A DNA stretch of 64,000 nucleotides from positions 12,008,405-12,072,404 of the forward strand of contig NC_049988.1 of assembly GCF_000003815.2 (NCBI RefSeq), read 5' to 3'. The translations under genes and the position numbers were made by a program. The notes beneath the pieces were generated by a model, which saw nothing but the letters and a program-made list of their open reading frames with translations, made no database searches and was not told the DNA's origin. The stretch comes from Branchiostoma floridae. Its lineage: Eukaryota; Chordata; Leptocardii; Amphioxiformes; Branchiostomatidae. The first letter of the stretch is position 1. Each line of letters opens with the position of its first letter. Shown here piece after piece: positions 1 through 11,759 of this stretch.

Positions 1-904
1 GTCCGCACCACCAGTAGTCCATACGCCATATAAAAAAAGCTTTGAAATATCTTGGACTTTGTACAAGCTTAAATGCGAAAGGCCTCTATAAAGACAAATG
101 CAGAGTGAAGCCATTTAACCAGCTTAAGGGATCGATGTCGGGTAGATGATAAACTATGTGCTGTCTTTCGTGACGCGTTTGATTCTCCTGCGGTGCCCGT
201 GACTCTTTTATCTTGGTCTGTGATTCATGTGGGCGTCACGCATGGTAAGCCGTGCACGCAGATAAGGATAACGAGATATAATGGGAAGGTAAATCTGCTT
301 TGGGGGAATGATGACAAAGACCAAAACTATGTTTTGCAGTAAGGCCGTACTAATTTGGTTACATGGATGTCTTCATCATCTTGGGCACTCCTAAACTAAT
401 GCCAGTGTGCAAAGAAAAAAAACGTTGGGCAAGAAAGGTTGCGTTTACAGATCTAGAAAGGTTGGGAATTGATGAGTGTTTCGCTTGCCCATCTATCTAG
501 CCAAAATGGTATATATAGTGATCAGTGGAGGTGGACTAAGGCTAACAAGGCTGGCATCCAGACTATATAATATCACCCTCCCTCACTCGCTCACTAGCTC
601 AGGCTATCGCTCTCTCTCTCAAAAGAACGATCATTCACACAAGGACTTGGCAATGAAATCAGCTCATAACATTTATCGCCCTGGGCCATGTATATATTTT
701 TCCTGGTCCCGTCTAATTCCTTATATCCCTTGACATATGTAGCACAATAGAAAACGACAAGACTGTGTGTGTGGTGACATTTGTCTACCCGTCAGTGTAA
801 CTTACGATAAACGCCCATCTTCATTAGTCTCTCGCGCCGTTTCATATAACCTAGGCTTACAGGTTCACATATTTTATCAGAGGGGCCAGCAACCCCGTAG
901 TGGC
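1..904. other. Non-coding stretch, nothing recognised
   Basis: No exon with convincing splice sites or protein similarity is visible on either strand. It lies downstream of the GPCR exon on the minus strand, so it is probably part of that gene's intron. Confidence 0.5.
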
Positions 905-907
905 GCA

Positions 908-1275
908 GTAATTTACGCCAAAAAGCAGTTACTCAAGCAACTGGATATGATTTTGGAAACGGCCAGACATTCCATTTCATATAGTATACACTATCTTTCG
1001 TCCGTGACACTGAAGAGATTGGAAGAAACTGTTTTTATACCATAGCATTCTCCTACGCAGAGAGTCCAACGCGCGTTTTGCGACGCTGGACTCTCTGCGA
1101 AGGAGAATATACCATAGCTATGAATGCAAAGGAGCTGAAGACAATATTGGATGCTCAATAGGAAACAAGATAAGACAGACTCAAGCTAGAGACAATTTTA
1201 GATTCCAATAAGACCGTTTCCAAAACCATATCGAGTTGCTTGAGTAGCTGCTTTTTGGCGTATCTTATTACCTGG
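908..1275. repeat. Inverted-repeat element with TTACTCAAGCAACT ends
   Basis: The left arm (about 911-960) reads through ACTCAAGCAACTGGATATG and its reverse complement recurs at about 1203-1260. This gives a roughly 365-base element with long inverted ends. A separate perfect-like hairpin (1047-1108) sits in its middle. Related hairpins occur at 29675-29790 and 43265-43362, so this is an interspersed family. No coding capacity is visible. Confidence 0.7.
1047..1108. repeat. 22-base-stem hairpin inside the element
   Basis: Positions 1047-1068 and 1087-1108 are reverse complements over 22 bases with one mismatch, separated by an 18-base loop. The stem contains GCAGAGAGTCCA. Confidence 0.8.
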
Positions 1276-2305
1276 ATGTCTAACCTTCAATTTGTTACAA
1301 ATGGCCGCCTATAACCTAGGGGGCTTGGTTATAATTGTAGCGTGCTGTGTCGCTTGGTATACAATCAAAAGTGAACAAGTGGCCACCTCTATGTAAGAAC
1401 CACCTGTCCTTGATATACAGTCAAACCTGTACAAGTGGCCACCTCTACATAAGGAACAAGTGCACCTGGCCAACGTAACCGCTTTTTGGTGGTCCCTCAA
1501 ATGATATCCCCCCTTGACACAAGCGTTAAGCACCCTGTCTATATTGATCACCTGTCCGCATAGACCTGATCTTATCTGGTTTCAGATTTAGCTGTATGTA
1601 GAAGCAACCCACCAGGGTGCGGTATATTTACTCTTAGTGCACGAGCCAAGAATGCGAATTCAAGCTGCGCGTAGCCTTACTTCCAGTGGTTTTGCACTTC
1701 ATGATATACATCCTGGCAGGTGTCCCAGAATGGGACACTGTACATGATTGCCCTGTCTGTTCTTCTACATCAAATACCGTCCTGTTAAGCTCACTATGAT
1801 AACGCCTTGTGGGCACTGTGTGATATGCGTAGTCAATCTGTATATCTCATTCAGAGCACAATCATAACAATTAAGCTGGCTCTGTGTGCAATCCGTCCAG
1901 CCCATATGCACACAATAAAACAAATTACATCCACTTGTGTGGCGTATCGGGTGGTACTTGCCGTTTTCATCCAAGCCAATACAGTCAAAACACTGCCAAA
2001 CTATCTCCATCATATAGTGCTGTAATACATTTTGAAGCTATGTATTCTGGCAAAGATCTAAAGTGGTAATTAGTATCAAATTCTTTTCGCTCACTGTTAT
2101 TGTTACCGTGCCAGTACTAGGCGTGAGTTAGCCACAAGTGTGCCATCTAATATTAGCAGTATAATTCAAACCGTCTGGTTGGCTCTATCTTTGTAACGGT
2201 TGACGGCTGCCAGACCCACAGACTAAACATTGTTGACGTTTTTTTTCATCTATGACAAATGTTCCACACAGCAGTGGTATCAAACTGCAATGTTTCAATT
2301 AGAAC

Positions 2306-2475
2306 AAGTGAGATGACCCGGTGGCCTTGTGGTTCGGGACGCTGACTCAAGACCCGGAGATCCCGAGTTCAAATCCCTAACTACGCCAGATGTTGTGCGC
2401 TTGGAAAAACACGTAACACCAAATATTTTCACTCCATTCCTGTGTAAATGGGTACCCAGCTTAGGCTAGGAGCGT
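2306..2475 (+). mobile_element. tRNA-derived SINE
   Basis: A pol III A-box-like motif (TGGCCTTGTGG) is followed about 40 bases later by a B-box-like motif (GAGTTCAAATCC). A non-tRNA body ending in GTGTAAATGGGTACC follows. The anticodon arm is not intact, so this is not a tRNA gene. A related body motif appears near 52850-52920. Confidence 0.6.
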
Positions 2476-2689
2476 CTCTTTGGACAGGACATCATACCTA
2501 TCGAGAATCTTTTTGTTCCATTCCGATGTGTGTGTATCAAATAAATCTGTCCGGATATGCAACTTGATCTGTACAGTACTGGTGTGTTTACCGGATATAC
2601 AATACAAATAAACATGTAAAAAGCGTTTGTTTTATTCCTTGACTTTAACTTGTATATTTTACTATGACAATACGCCATTTACGTCCACA

Positions 2690-2822
2690 TTCCTGTACTT
2701 TATGTTATTCATATAGTAATATGTAGTGCCATTGTATAAATTGATCTATTACTGTTGCCTTACATTGTACCATGTACAAATGTCGTCCAATAAAGTTCAT
2801 TCATTCATTCATTCATTCATTC
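2690..2822 (+). mobile_element. LINE/SINE 3' end with ATTC tail
   Basis: The segment ends in CCAATAAAGTTC followed by (ATTC)n at about 2797-2821. A polyadenylation-like hexamer running into a short tandem tail is typical of non-LTR retrotransposon 3' ends. No open reading frame remains. Confidence 0.5.
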
Positions 2823-2943
2823 TTACAATGAGTCAAGCACGCAGTCTTTCTAATCACTTTGTTGATTAACGTCTTTTAGATACTGACCTAAGTTATGACG
2901 AACAGTTTACGACAAACAAACACGATGAGAAGTAGGAACCGAC

Positions 2944-3291
2944 CTGCATGAAGTAGTTGACAAACTTGCACATGAAGAGTCCGTAGTTCCAGCTCGTCGT
3001 GGTGAAGCCAGCAGCGGTGAAGGGAACACAGCACAGCAAGAACGACACGTCTGTCACCGCCAAGTTCACGATGTAGTAGTTGGTCACTGACTTCATCTGG
3101 TCATACTTCCACACCACGTAGATGACCAGCAAGTTCCCCATCAAGCCGACCACGCAGATCAAACCGAAGACGATCGGCCCTGCAATGGCCTCGGCGCCGA
3201 GGGGAGACCCACCCGTGTCCGGTAAAGACTTAACGTCGCTGATGTCATCTTCTGGGACCGTGGAATTCTCCCACGTTGTGTTGTTAGCCAT
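2944..3291 (-). CDS. Kisspeptin receptor-like GPCR, first coding exon (partial)
   Basis: This exon encodes the first 116 residues of a rhodopsin-family (class A) neuropeptide GPCR. The start at 3291 is preferred over an in-frame ATG at 3354 because it has a strong AACCATGG context. The extracellular N-terminus carries N-glycosylation sequons at N3, N4 and N9. TM1 spans about residues 36-61 with GN at 52-53. TM2 spans about 71-96 with NLAxTD (D81 is the 2.50 position) and FLLCCVPFTA. ECL1 carries W101 and TM3 begins at C108, the disulfide cysteine. The VTNxYIxNLAxTD, LLCCVPFTA and FMCKFVNY strings match kisspeptin receptors (GPR54) better than galanin receptors as I recall them. The exon ends after Q116 at a CAG|GTCGGT donor, phase 0. 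Later exons (TM3 onward) are not in the window and should lie to the left. Amphioxus is known to have several GPR54-like genes, so the exact paralogue is open. Confidence 0.85.
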
Positions 3292-3898
3292 GGTTAGACC
3301 GTGAACACTTGCAGCACTGTACGGTAGAAACAGAATCGTGCTATCATCGATCAAGTCATAGTGTTGGCAGTCACCTAAATAGTGGGGGAATTTCGAGAGG
3401 TTTCCCAGCTGTATGGGTGAAGAAACAGCTTGTCAGCTCCGGCCAGAACCAGTACGTATACGCCCAGGAAAACATCACAAGCAAGTGGCAAGAGCTGGCG
3501 CAACGGTAGAGATTCTCTAAGGGTCACGTGACGGGGGAGCCAGCACCATCTCATCATCAATTGATTTATCATACAGGTAGTTAGGCCTAATGCCATGTCG
3601 ATTTGATTATATGGATGACATCTTCTGGGAACCCAAAAACTGATGCGAGCGTGCGAATAAAAAAATAATATGTTTGACTAAAATAGTTACCTTCACTTCA
3701 GCATGAAATCTAAGTGTTGAGAAAGGTTGAACAATGACGGAACACAACTTTTCGGTAAGAGCGACGGAATCTTTGCTTGTATTATGATTAGATTATAACA
3801 TTGGAAATGCATTTCAGTTTCACATTGTTAAACAGTTGGCTCACTTCGGCCAAAATCTAAAAAAAAACTACATTTTTCATAGGCCTTAAGTATCTCAC
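3292..3898. other. Upstream of the GPCR exon, no gene seen
   Basis: This should hold the 5' UTR and perhaps the promoter of the minus-strand GPCR. The weak in-frame ATG at 3354 lies here. I see no TATA box that I would commit to. Confidence 0.4.
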
Positions 3899-3904
3899 TG
3901 TACT

Positions 3905-4130
3905 TGGGGCACCGGTTGTGCTATTTTCGCCGATTTTTCATAATATAGGTTTTGTGTAATACGTAAAAGTATGGCTTGGAAGAAGAAAAAGAACTTTCTT
4001 GCAACGGGTACAATGTATGACAATCTGTGTATACAATACGCAAAACATTCGTTCTTTATCTTTGAAATTCGTTAAGTATCTTTCGAACCCCGCAGTGCCG
4101 CACCGGTGCCCCAAGTGCAATGAGATACTA
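3905..4130. mobile_element. Harbinger-like MITE, degraded copy
   Basis: The ends resemble the GGGGCACCGGTTGTG / CACCGGTGCCCCAAGTG pair seen in the family at 41907, 47087, 54128 and 60244. The interior shares an ACATTCGTTCTTTATCT segment with those at 41907 and 47087. It directly abuts the next element at 4131. Confidence 0.6.
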
Positions 4131-4140
4131 CCATCTTTAC

Positions 4141-4680
4141 TAGTCTCCAAGCAGACCCTACGGTGGCTTAGAGATAGTATTAAAGGTGGCCAAGGAGTAT
4201 AACCGGCTCCGGTCCGTTTAACTCCCTTTGGCCGACTATCTCCCTTTGGCCAGCTTTGATACTACTGTAAATGCAGAAATGTTCGGAGTGGATAAATGTT
4301 CGCGGTTTTCGCTGCGGACGCCTCACCGCGAATTTAAAACCACCGCGAACATTTTTCCATAACAGTAAGAGATTACAGCGCATGGTGCTACCGCGAAATT
4401 AAAACCACCGCGAAATAAAAAGTCTATTTTCCGGCTACCGCGAAATTAAATACATTTACAGTATCTCTAAGGCACCGTAGGGCTAGACTCCTGGATGGGG
4501 CAGAAACTCACTATCACGGAAAACTCGCTAGATATCACGGCAAACTCCCTTCCTCAACAAACTCCCTTTCCTGGCACAATAGTCATAGCCAACGTTGAAA
4601 ATCGGGGACCAACGCCCCCCCCCCCCCCAAAAAAAAACAAGACTGCAAGGGAGTCTACCGTAGGGTCTGCTTGGAGACTA
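4141..4680. mobile_element. Mutator-like MITE with 9-base target duplication
   Basis: The left end TAGTCTCCAAGCAGACCC and its reverse complement at 4663-4680 form inverted ends. They are flanked by a perfect 9-base direct repeat CATCTTTAC at 4132-4140 and 4681-4689. A 9-base duplication is typical of Mutator-like elements. Copies occur at 28181-28353 and 62598-62769. Another inverted-repeat element (4263-4463) is nested inside. No transposase is present. Confidence 0.75.
4263..4463. mobile_element. Nested inverted-repeat MITE with TA ends
   Basis: The ends read TACTGTAAATGC and CATTTACAGTA, and the interior repeats CCGCGAAATTAAA and CACCGCGAA motifs. A TA at each edge suggests a TA target duplication. 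It lies inside the Mutator-like element, so it inserted later. Confidence 0.6.
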
Positions 4681-4689
4681 CATCTTTAC

Positions 4690-6716
4690 CGAGATCTTCC
4701 CAGGGATCGTCAGCGGACACGTCTCTGCACTGATCTGTTCACTGTGAGGGCATGTGGGAGCGATGTGATTGACAGCTTTGTCAGGCTACACCTTCTGATT
4801 TCGGAAACTTAACCTGACCGGGTCACCGATGTGAAGTGAGGGATTTTGGAATCGTACCCATAAAAAGACGATGAAGGACGGCTCTCTCTAAATAGAGTCA
4901 ACCAAGACTGGATATCTATTTTAAGCGGATTGTGCTGCATTACGCCTGCTGTGTACACATCTCGGAACAAGAGTTCAGAGACTTCATACCTCCGCGAGAT
5001 ATAGGACCTCACTCAAGTTCTTGTAGTATGTTGTCTCATTGATTATGCAAATAAGGTGGCAATTAGCATACTTGATATTGGTTGTGGTCTTCTCTACCCA
5101 ATTTACATACGTTGTATGTGTGAAGGTCCTAACATTTGGCAGAATTCTGTTTTAATATTTCATCATTGATTATGCAAATGGTTTCTTTTTCAAAAATCTA
5201 CGCACGTCTATACACATCTATCACTAAGGAATTAACTGAAGGCATATCGATTATTCGAATTCCAAAGGGCATAGACGCTAACTGCAATTAACAAGTATAA
5301 TCATTTACGTCTCGCCTGCCATGAAAAATTCGATGTTCAAAGCATTGAAATCCTATCATGAAAAAACAACAACTGGAATTGCAGTATTTCATTACCGATT
5401 TTACAAAGGTATCCCTATCTTTTCATAATTTTTCTGTACATCTAAGTCTATAATTTTGTCTGCATCTATGTCTGAGCTACCTCCCTAAAAGCATTACAAT
5501 CTGTGTCGTTACTTTCTTCAGTTACAGAAAGACTCTGAAATATTTTAACAGAAATGTCCATATATATGAATCGTATATCCCTTTTTTCAGTCACGAATCC
5601 AAAAGATCAAAGCCACAACATTTACAGGGCATAAGGTACAAAATGCAATATGTAATAAATCACCTAGCCTGATTAAATCTCGCAGCCCGCCAAACATTCG
5701 CCGGCCAGTTACAGTACCCGAACAGCAGAGATTGTGTTACATAGACTAGCAAATCCACCAGGGGATTCATAATCGACCTTCAGTTTCGTCTTACCAAGAT
5801 CTACTCACACATCAAATATCATCACAGTGTATCCATATTATCTAAAATTATCAGAAGGCAGAACAAACAAACAAACAGACAAACAAACAAACAAACAGAA
5901 AATGCACACACAAACGGAAAAACAGATAAACTGACACAGTAACAAACAGACATATACCATCGTTATGTAATCATAGCGTGAAAGGAATAATAGATGATAT
6001 CAAGAGACAGTTTCCATTGTGTGCGTGTTTTCCCTCAACGTCAAATGAAATCTAAGTTGTCGTCCAAGGACGTTGCTGCCAAACTGGATATCTGAACCAG
6101 ATGTAACCCACTACTCTTCGCACGAGTTGGTGATAAAGTTGTCTGGTGTGGTAAATGTACGTCCGCGACCCTTTCCTCTTATAGGTAAGCCTCGTGACCT
6201 TTGCAGTTTACTTCTCCACTAAACCACTAAATCCGCCTAGCTAAGTTTCGTCCTGGCGTTTTACTTTGCAGTCCTGTTTTCTTAGACTTAAATTGAAACC
6301 ATGTTTTAGAGTGGATTTTGGCAGCAGTGTTGTCAGACACTTCAAGAAGATTTGTCTAATGGTCGTGAGAAAGTGCAGATGTGAGCGAAAAGGTATAAAG
6401 ATGTCTGCCAGTAAATTCCATAACGTGATCCTTGCGTTTGACCCACATAAACGTCGCAACAAAAATGGCACTTAGATGGGTAGTGAGGAGGAGGCTGAAC
6501 TTGCTAAGTGTCATTGAACTTCCAACGCGAAGTTGGCCGGAAGCGGAAATGAGATCAACCAATATTAGTTTCTGGTATCAATCTGGTATCCTCCTCTGAT
6601 TTCTCTCCGTTGTAGCCATTTTCGAACCAGGTATAATGGGCATGGAAACATGTTTTGTGGCTTACAGCCTTACAGGTCCAAGAAAATAACAACAGCGAAG
6701 TAGAGGAGAGTTTATT
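4690..6716. other. Intergenic stretch, no gene seen
   Basis: Both strands lack convincing exons. The only clear structure is a short (CAAA)n-rich run at about 5862-5897. Confidence 0.5.
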
Positions 6717-6724
6717 TTACCGAG

Positions 6725-6905
6725 CTTCTACAGTCAAACTTGGTCTAAAACAGAGGCAGTTGTTTACATGAAGACAGGATTTTAAAACGCCAATGGACGT
6801 CGGATACCCCACCAAACAGAATCCTTTGTTGTGAAATTGACCATTGTTTTGAGTATCATCTATACAATGTACCTGTACATCGATTTGTGTACAGGTACCC
6901 ACCCC
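6725..6905. mobile_element. hAT-like MITE, degraded copy
   Basis: The segment shares the TTTTAAAACGCCA and TTGACCATTGTTTT core and a terminal GTACAGGTACCCACCCCTA with the better copies at 45458-45910 and 57525-57957. The left end is decayed. Confidence 0.55.
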
Positions 6906-7589
6906 TATTCTCTATCGTTTTGATGGTTTCGTTCTCGCCCATAGGTAGGGTGGAGGGGGGTTCGAGCAGGTGCCATGTTGTGTTGATCAAGTGAGCCCCC
7001 AAGTCATGACTTACATCCATCACGCTATATTGCGACTGTAACTCGCTGCCTCGATTGTCTCTCTATCTAGATCTATATGCTCAAGTCATCTGCAATGACA
7101 TCTCAGCCGCGGTACAGTTCGACAGTTGGTTTATTCTATCATCCGGTGCAGCCTCTGTGTATCTTGGAGGTAAAAGGTGAAGAAAAATGGTGTCCAATAC
7201 ATATTGTGGATAGGCAATGATTGTGGAACCACAAGTATGTGCGAGCTAGGAAAAAAATACATAATTGATGAATTATTCAACGCACGTAATGCTACTCTAT
7301 CTTTGAGAATGAGCATTGCTGAGGAACAGATCCACAAGCATCAGATGGGGTGTAGTGGTATGGAACATCCCATTCGCACACAATGATCCCAAACGACTGC
7401 GTACTGTGCACCACTGAAACCCAACACACACAGACTACATGTAATGCATTAATAAGCTGCAATGTATTCCCAAAACCACTCTATTTCTTTCCTTCTATGT
7501 CCTCCTAGCTTAGGGAAATGCCACCATAGCATGATATAATGCCTATCATTCATGTAATCTTACGCTCCCTTGATAGCAAACGGTGATAC

Positions 7590-8630
7590 ACTGCGAAACC
7601 AATTAAAAGACAACCTACGGATTGGCTTACCTCCTTTTTCTGTCGGTCGTCAATCAAGTGTTGATAGCCTCGGATTAAACCTTCAAGGTAGAGGGGCCAC
7701 AGTGCCAGCAATAGTTCGGTTATAACTCAGCCATCTCTTCATCGGTAGACCGTTACTTCAATTACAGCAAAACCAATAATTAAAACTCAACCTAAGGATT
7801 TGCATATCTCTTTTTTTCTGTCTGTTTTCAATCACGTTTTGATAACCTAGGATTTCACCTACACGGTAGAAGGGCCTCAGTGCCGACAATAGTTCGGTTC
7901 TAACATAGCCATCGCTTCCGAGCGGTATACCGTTATTTCAATAACAGCAAAACCAATGATTAAAGCTCAACCTACGGATTTGCATATCTCTTTTTTCTGT
8001 CGGTCTTCAATAAAGTTTTGATAACCTAGGATTTCACCTACACGGTAGGGGGGCCTCAGTGCTGACAATAGTTCGGTTCTAACATAGCCATCGGTTCCGA
8101 GCGGTAGACCATTACTTCAATTACAGCAAAACCAATAATTAAGGCTCAACCTACGGATTTGCATACCTCCTTTCCTGTCGGCCTTCAGTCAAGTGTTGAT
8201 AGCCTCGGATTAAATCCAACACGGTAGAGGGGCGCGATGTCGACAATAGTTCGGTTCTAACTTAGCCATCTCTTCAACGGTAGACCGTTATACAGCAAAA
8301 CCAATTAAAGTTCAAACCTATGAATTTGCATAGCTCTTATTTCTCTGCGGGCTTCAATCAAGTGTTGATAGCCTCGGATTAAACATACACAGTAGAGGGG
8401 CCTCACTATCGACAGAAGTTCGGTTCTAACACAGCCATCTCTTCAACGGTAGACCGTTACAGCAAAACCAATTAAAGATCCAACCTTTGCATTTGCTTAC
8501 CTCTTTTTTCCCTTCGGTCTTCAATCAAGTGTTGATAGCCTCAGATCAAGAATCCAACATACTCGGTAGAGGGGCCTCAGTAGTTACCCAGACATCTCCT
8601 CAACCATAGACGGCTCCTTCAATCACTACA
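7590..8630. repeat. Tandem array, about six copies of a 166-178-base unit
   Basis: The landmark CAGCAAAACCAAT and its variants recur near 7590, 7768, 7946, 8123, 8292 and 8458. Each is followed by CAACCTACGGATTTGCAT-like, TCAATCAAGTGTTGATAG-like and AGTTCGGTTCTAAC-like blocks. The units have diverged and contain no open frame. Confidence 0.8.
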
Positions 8631-9299
8631 CACTGCGACCCACTTTCGGAATGACCTTGCGAGAGGTGAACGTCTGGGTCTGGCGTCCAGCACAGATAAG
8701 CAACTGTTAATGATAACCCGGTACTGCTTTATAGTTCGACCAGTGTTCAAAGTCCGTGGATGGGAGCGCACACAAGCACATGCGAGGCGTCTGGGGGATA
8801 TCCTCTGGTAACCTGGTTATGTCAGTTGAAGACGTCCATCTAGTATGATCTATAGGCAGCTTATCTAGGCGATAATCCCTCGAGGGAAAGTTAAGTTTAC
8901 TGTGTGGACCTGGGCAATCTCCCCTTGTCATTACAGAAAATGTAATGATAATGAAACACAGGAATAGGTAACTTATTGTGTGATTTGTAAGAATTCTCCA
9001 GAGTTTTGTTTCGGAGCTCAGATGTCGATGAAGAGCTCATGCATCATTCAAACCTCGTCACGACGTCAGGCAGATGTTTGACTTCGCCGCTGCGACCTAT
9101 TTTCGGCAGAAGTGTTTATTTTTCTCCAGTGGACGCGATGCGCAGTTAGGGTCGGGGAAGCACATGCTCTGTAAGATTAGTCCATCCCTTTATCCGGATT
9201 AGGGCAGATGGCTGCGCCTTTTGAAGAAGCTGCCAATGTAAAGCTGTGGTATCCATCGCTCGGGGCTACGGCATCAAAGGTGGAATCATCTTTTAAGAT

Positions 9300-9520
9300 A
9301 TAACGCAAGTTCACCTTTATTCGCGGGGTAACCTTTATCCGTTGTTTTAAGTTAAAGACTAGGGTATTTAGGCATATCAAGTCGACGGACAGTGTTTTCA
9401 AACTGCAATACCAATAAAAAAAGCAATTTGAAACCACTGTTCATCGAGGTGATATCCCTAAATTCCCTGTTTGTAAGCAGAACGGATATAGGTTACATCG
9501 CGGATAATGGTGAACTAGCG
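9300..9520. mobile_element. Palindromic MITE with CCGCGGATAA-type ends
   Basis: The left arm reads GCGGGGTAACCTTTATCC and the right end reads GGATATAGGTTACATCGCGG. They are inverted repeats around a central segment. A closely similar palindrome lies at 46446-46642. Confidence 0.6.
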
Positions 9521-9879
9521 ATACAACTTTTTCACGCGGCGGACATAACAGAACAAAAAAGAGGTCATCAAGGCAAACAAAAATAGTCATAGACTCATAT
9601 CCCATTCTATTTTGTCACAAACTATACTAATATTCTAGATATAAGATCAAATAATAAATACTATAAGTAGTGTTATGCACAAAAAAAATATAGCAATTTA
9701 GAGCAGCGCAGAGAGGCAAAATAAAACCATGATAATTCAAATAATTTGACAGACATGCAACCATTGGTCGATTTGCTAATTACCATGCTCTCATTGGTTG
9801 AACTGCTAATTATGAAAGACAGTCTTTTGTTTGAAACATTGGCCTTGTTTTCGATCTGTCAAGTTCGCTAAATGAGAAA

Positions 9880-9995
9880 GGTGTATAATCATCTTGTGCG
9901 TAGTGCAACAATTATCCCTAAGTTCAACTGGATGAAAACGGAGATTTACTTCCGGACTTTTCGAGTGACATCCATCACTCTTCTTCAACATCACT
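9880..9995 (-). repeat. Copy of the TCACTCGAAACGTCCGGAAG repeat
   Basis: On the minus strand this segment contains GAAGAGTGATGGATGTCACT and TCCGGAAGTAAAT. These also occur at 48725-48790 and 49048-49080, where they form part of a hairpin element. Confidence 0.55.
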
Positions 9996-10349
9996 AGAAT
10001 GTACATCTAACTAAAAAAAACGGTCGAACATGTAAGGGTCGTATGTAAATGTCACTCATATGTACATATTGTATTCACATTTTAGATACATGTACTTGCC
10101 ACAGCGGACGAAATAAAAAAATAGCATTCTTAGGACATGACAACTAGAGTATCTAAGAACTCAGGATCGGCGATATGTTAAGACTTGACCACGGTCCACT
10201 GCGCACGGATGTACGCATTGATGTTGAACTTCAGCAGCATGGATTACTCTGAAGAAAAGAGCGTTGAATATTGGTATTTGACCCCCTTAGTGAAGTACCT
10301 AATGAACTTCAGTAAGCTACATTGATGATTCTGTTACACAGGGCAGGAT

Positions 10350-10690
10350 AGGTAGACTCAAAAGATATTTCTCTTTCCAACGAAAGCTCAATACACCATG
10401 ATATAGAATCGTAGACTCTATTCCAATGTAGAGACATCGTAGTGAATGAGCACTTACGAATTCCCCGTACTCACTGTATAATCAGCACTTGTTGAGTTTT
10501 CCTACAATATCTTTTATGTAGACTCAAAAGAAATTCCTCCCTTTCACAAAAGCTTCATACACCATGAAATAGAATCAAAGACCCTATTCCAATGTAGAGA
10601 CATCGCGGTGAACGGGCACTTACGAATTCCCCGAACTCACTGTATATTCAGCACTTGTTGAGTTTTGCTACAATATCCTTTCCCAAAGTA
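10350..10690. repeat. Two tandem copies of a roughly 168-base unit
   Basis: TAGACTCAAAAGA-type blocks at about 10353 and 10519 are each followed by CACCATGA(T/A)ATAGAATC, CTATTCCAATGTAGAGACAT and CAGCACTTGTTGAGTTTT. Confidence 0.8.
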
Positions 10691-10929
10691 GACTTTCGCG
10701 ATTCTCTTCTGTTGCAACATTCTTTTCTGTTTACTAACAATGTTACCCCTTTTCCCCAAAAGTTTGGGTCGGTATATCGTCAAAGCATGCTAGTTCTAAG
10801 TGTTATTCATTGTGGGCATCCACTTCTGCACAACCCATATTTTAACATGCCCACAACTGTGGACCCTTTCATCCATATTTTCAACCTGGGTAACTAGGTG
10901 AGGGAAGGGCCCTTTCAGTTCTAGAAGCA

Positions 10930-11750
10930 TCTATATTTATTTCTGTAATCTTTATCCAGGGTGGTCCAAGCTCAGTGCTCTTGCACTGCTTTTCAGTGGA
11001 GCCCTGCGTGTTACATAAAAAGAAATTAAACATATTCATCACAAACATAGGCAAACATAAATAGACAGCAATAAATGAAATGATTAAATAACAATGGTAA
11101 TGAAACTGATGTAAACAATAATACTAATCATAACAATAGATGCTGCTAGTGATGATGATATCAATACAAATGATGAATAAAAATAATGGTACGAAACTAA
11201 AGAAAACAATAATGATAATAACAAAATAAATACTATCAAGTTGTCATTTTCATTGGGTGGTCAGAGGTCAGGCTAGCCAAGCCCTGCATTTGGTTTTAAA
11301 GGTAGATTTTGATGTGCAGGTCTTTACAGATGGTGGAAGACTGTTCCATGCAGTAATACCTCTATAAGAGAACTTGCGCTTTCCACATTCTAGCCGTACA
11401 AGTGGCAGTTTCAGGGATAGATTCTGACTGTGCCGGGTGGGATAGCTGTGAGAGTCAGACGTCCTTTGAAAACTATTGATGTAATCAGGAAGTTCATTGT
11501 TAACTGCCTTGTACATTGATTGTAGCAGGTGCAAGTTTCTCCTGGATGTTAAGGTTTTCCAGCCCAAGGCAGATAGCTCATCAACGCCACATATTGAATT
11601 GAAGATGACATTTTCTTTGCACTTGTTATCGTTTAGGCCGGAAGGAGGTAGGCTCTTATCTGTGACCCGGATCACTGGTGAATATTGCACGTGGCGTCTT
11701 CATGTCTGAAGTAATCGTTACATGCAGAGTGTTTTCATACATTTCACTCA
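10930..11750 (-). mobile_element. 5'-truncated CR1-like LINE
   Basis: The minus strand carries a reverse-transcriptase C-terminal region (11690-11268). A 3' UTR follows that ends with GGACCACCCTGGATAAAGAT and an A/T-rich tail near 10930. This is the usual layout of a 5'-truncated non-LTR retrotransposon. Assignment to the CR1/Jockey group rests on the C-terminal motif only. Confidence 0.75.
11268..11690 (-). pseudogene. LINE reverse transcriptase C-terminal fragment
   Basis: The frame encodes 140 residues with LGWKTLTSRRNL, a YKAVNNELPDYI segment, HSYPTRHSQN, then GKRKFSYRGITAWNSLPPSV and a final STFKTKCRAWL before the stop. This order (RR..L, YK..N, TR, F.YRG...WNSLP, FK) is the signature of the region after the polymerase domain in CR1-like LINEs. 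The catalytic polymerase and endonuclease domains are missing, so it cannot be autonomous. Confidence 0.85.
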
Positions 11751-11759
11751 AAAGTTTTC

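Noticed and set aside
1309-2069. Overlapping 60-80-residue frames on both strands
   Set aside because: No motif, no splice context and repeat-derived sequence. Treated as chance frames.
2306-2380. Functional tRNA gene
   Set aside because: The A and B boxes are present, but the cloverleaf is not intact and a SINE body follows.
2893-2943. Continuation of the GPCR frame for 17 residues past Gln116
   Set aside because: The sequence stops resembling TM3 of a GPCR exactly at the CAG|GT site, so it is read as intron.
7590-8630. CRISPR-like array
   Set aside because: The repeats are long, diverged and without unique spacers in a eukaryotic context.
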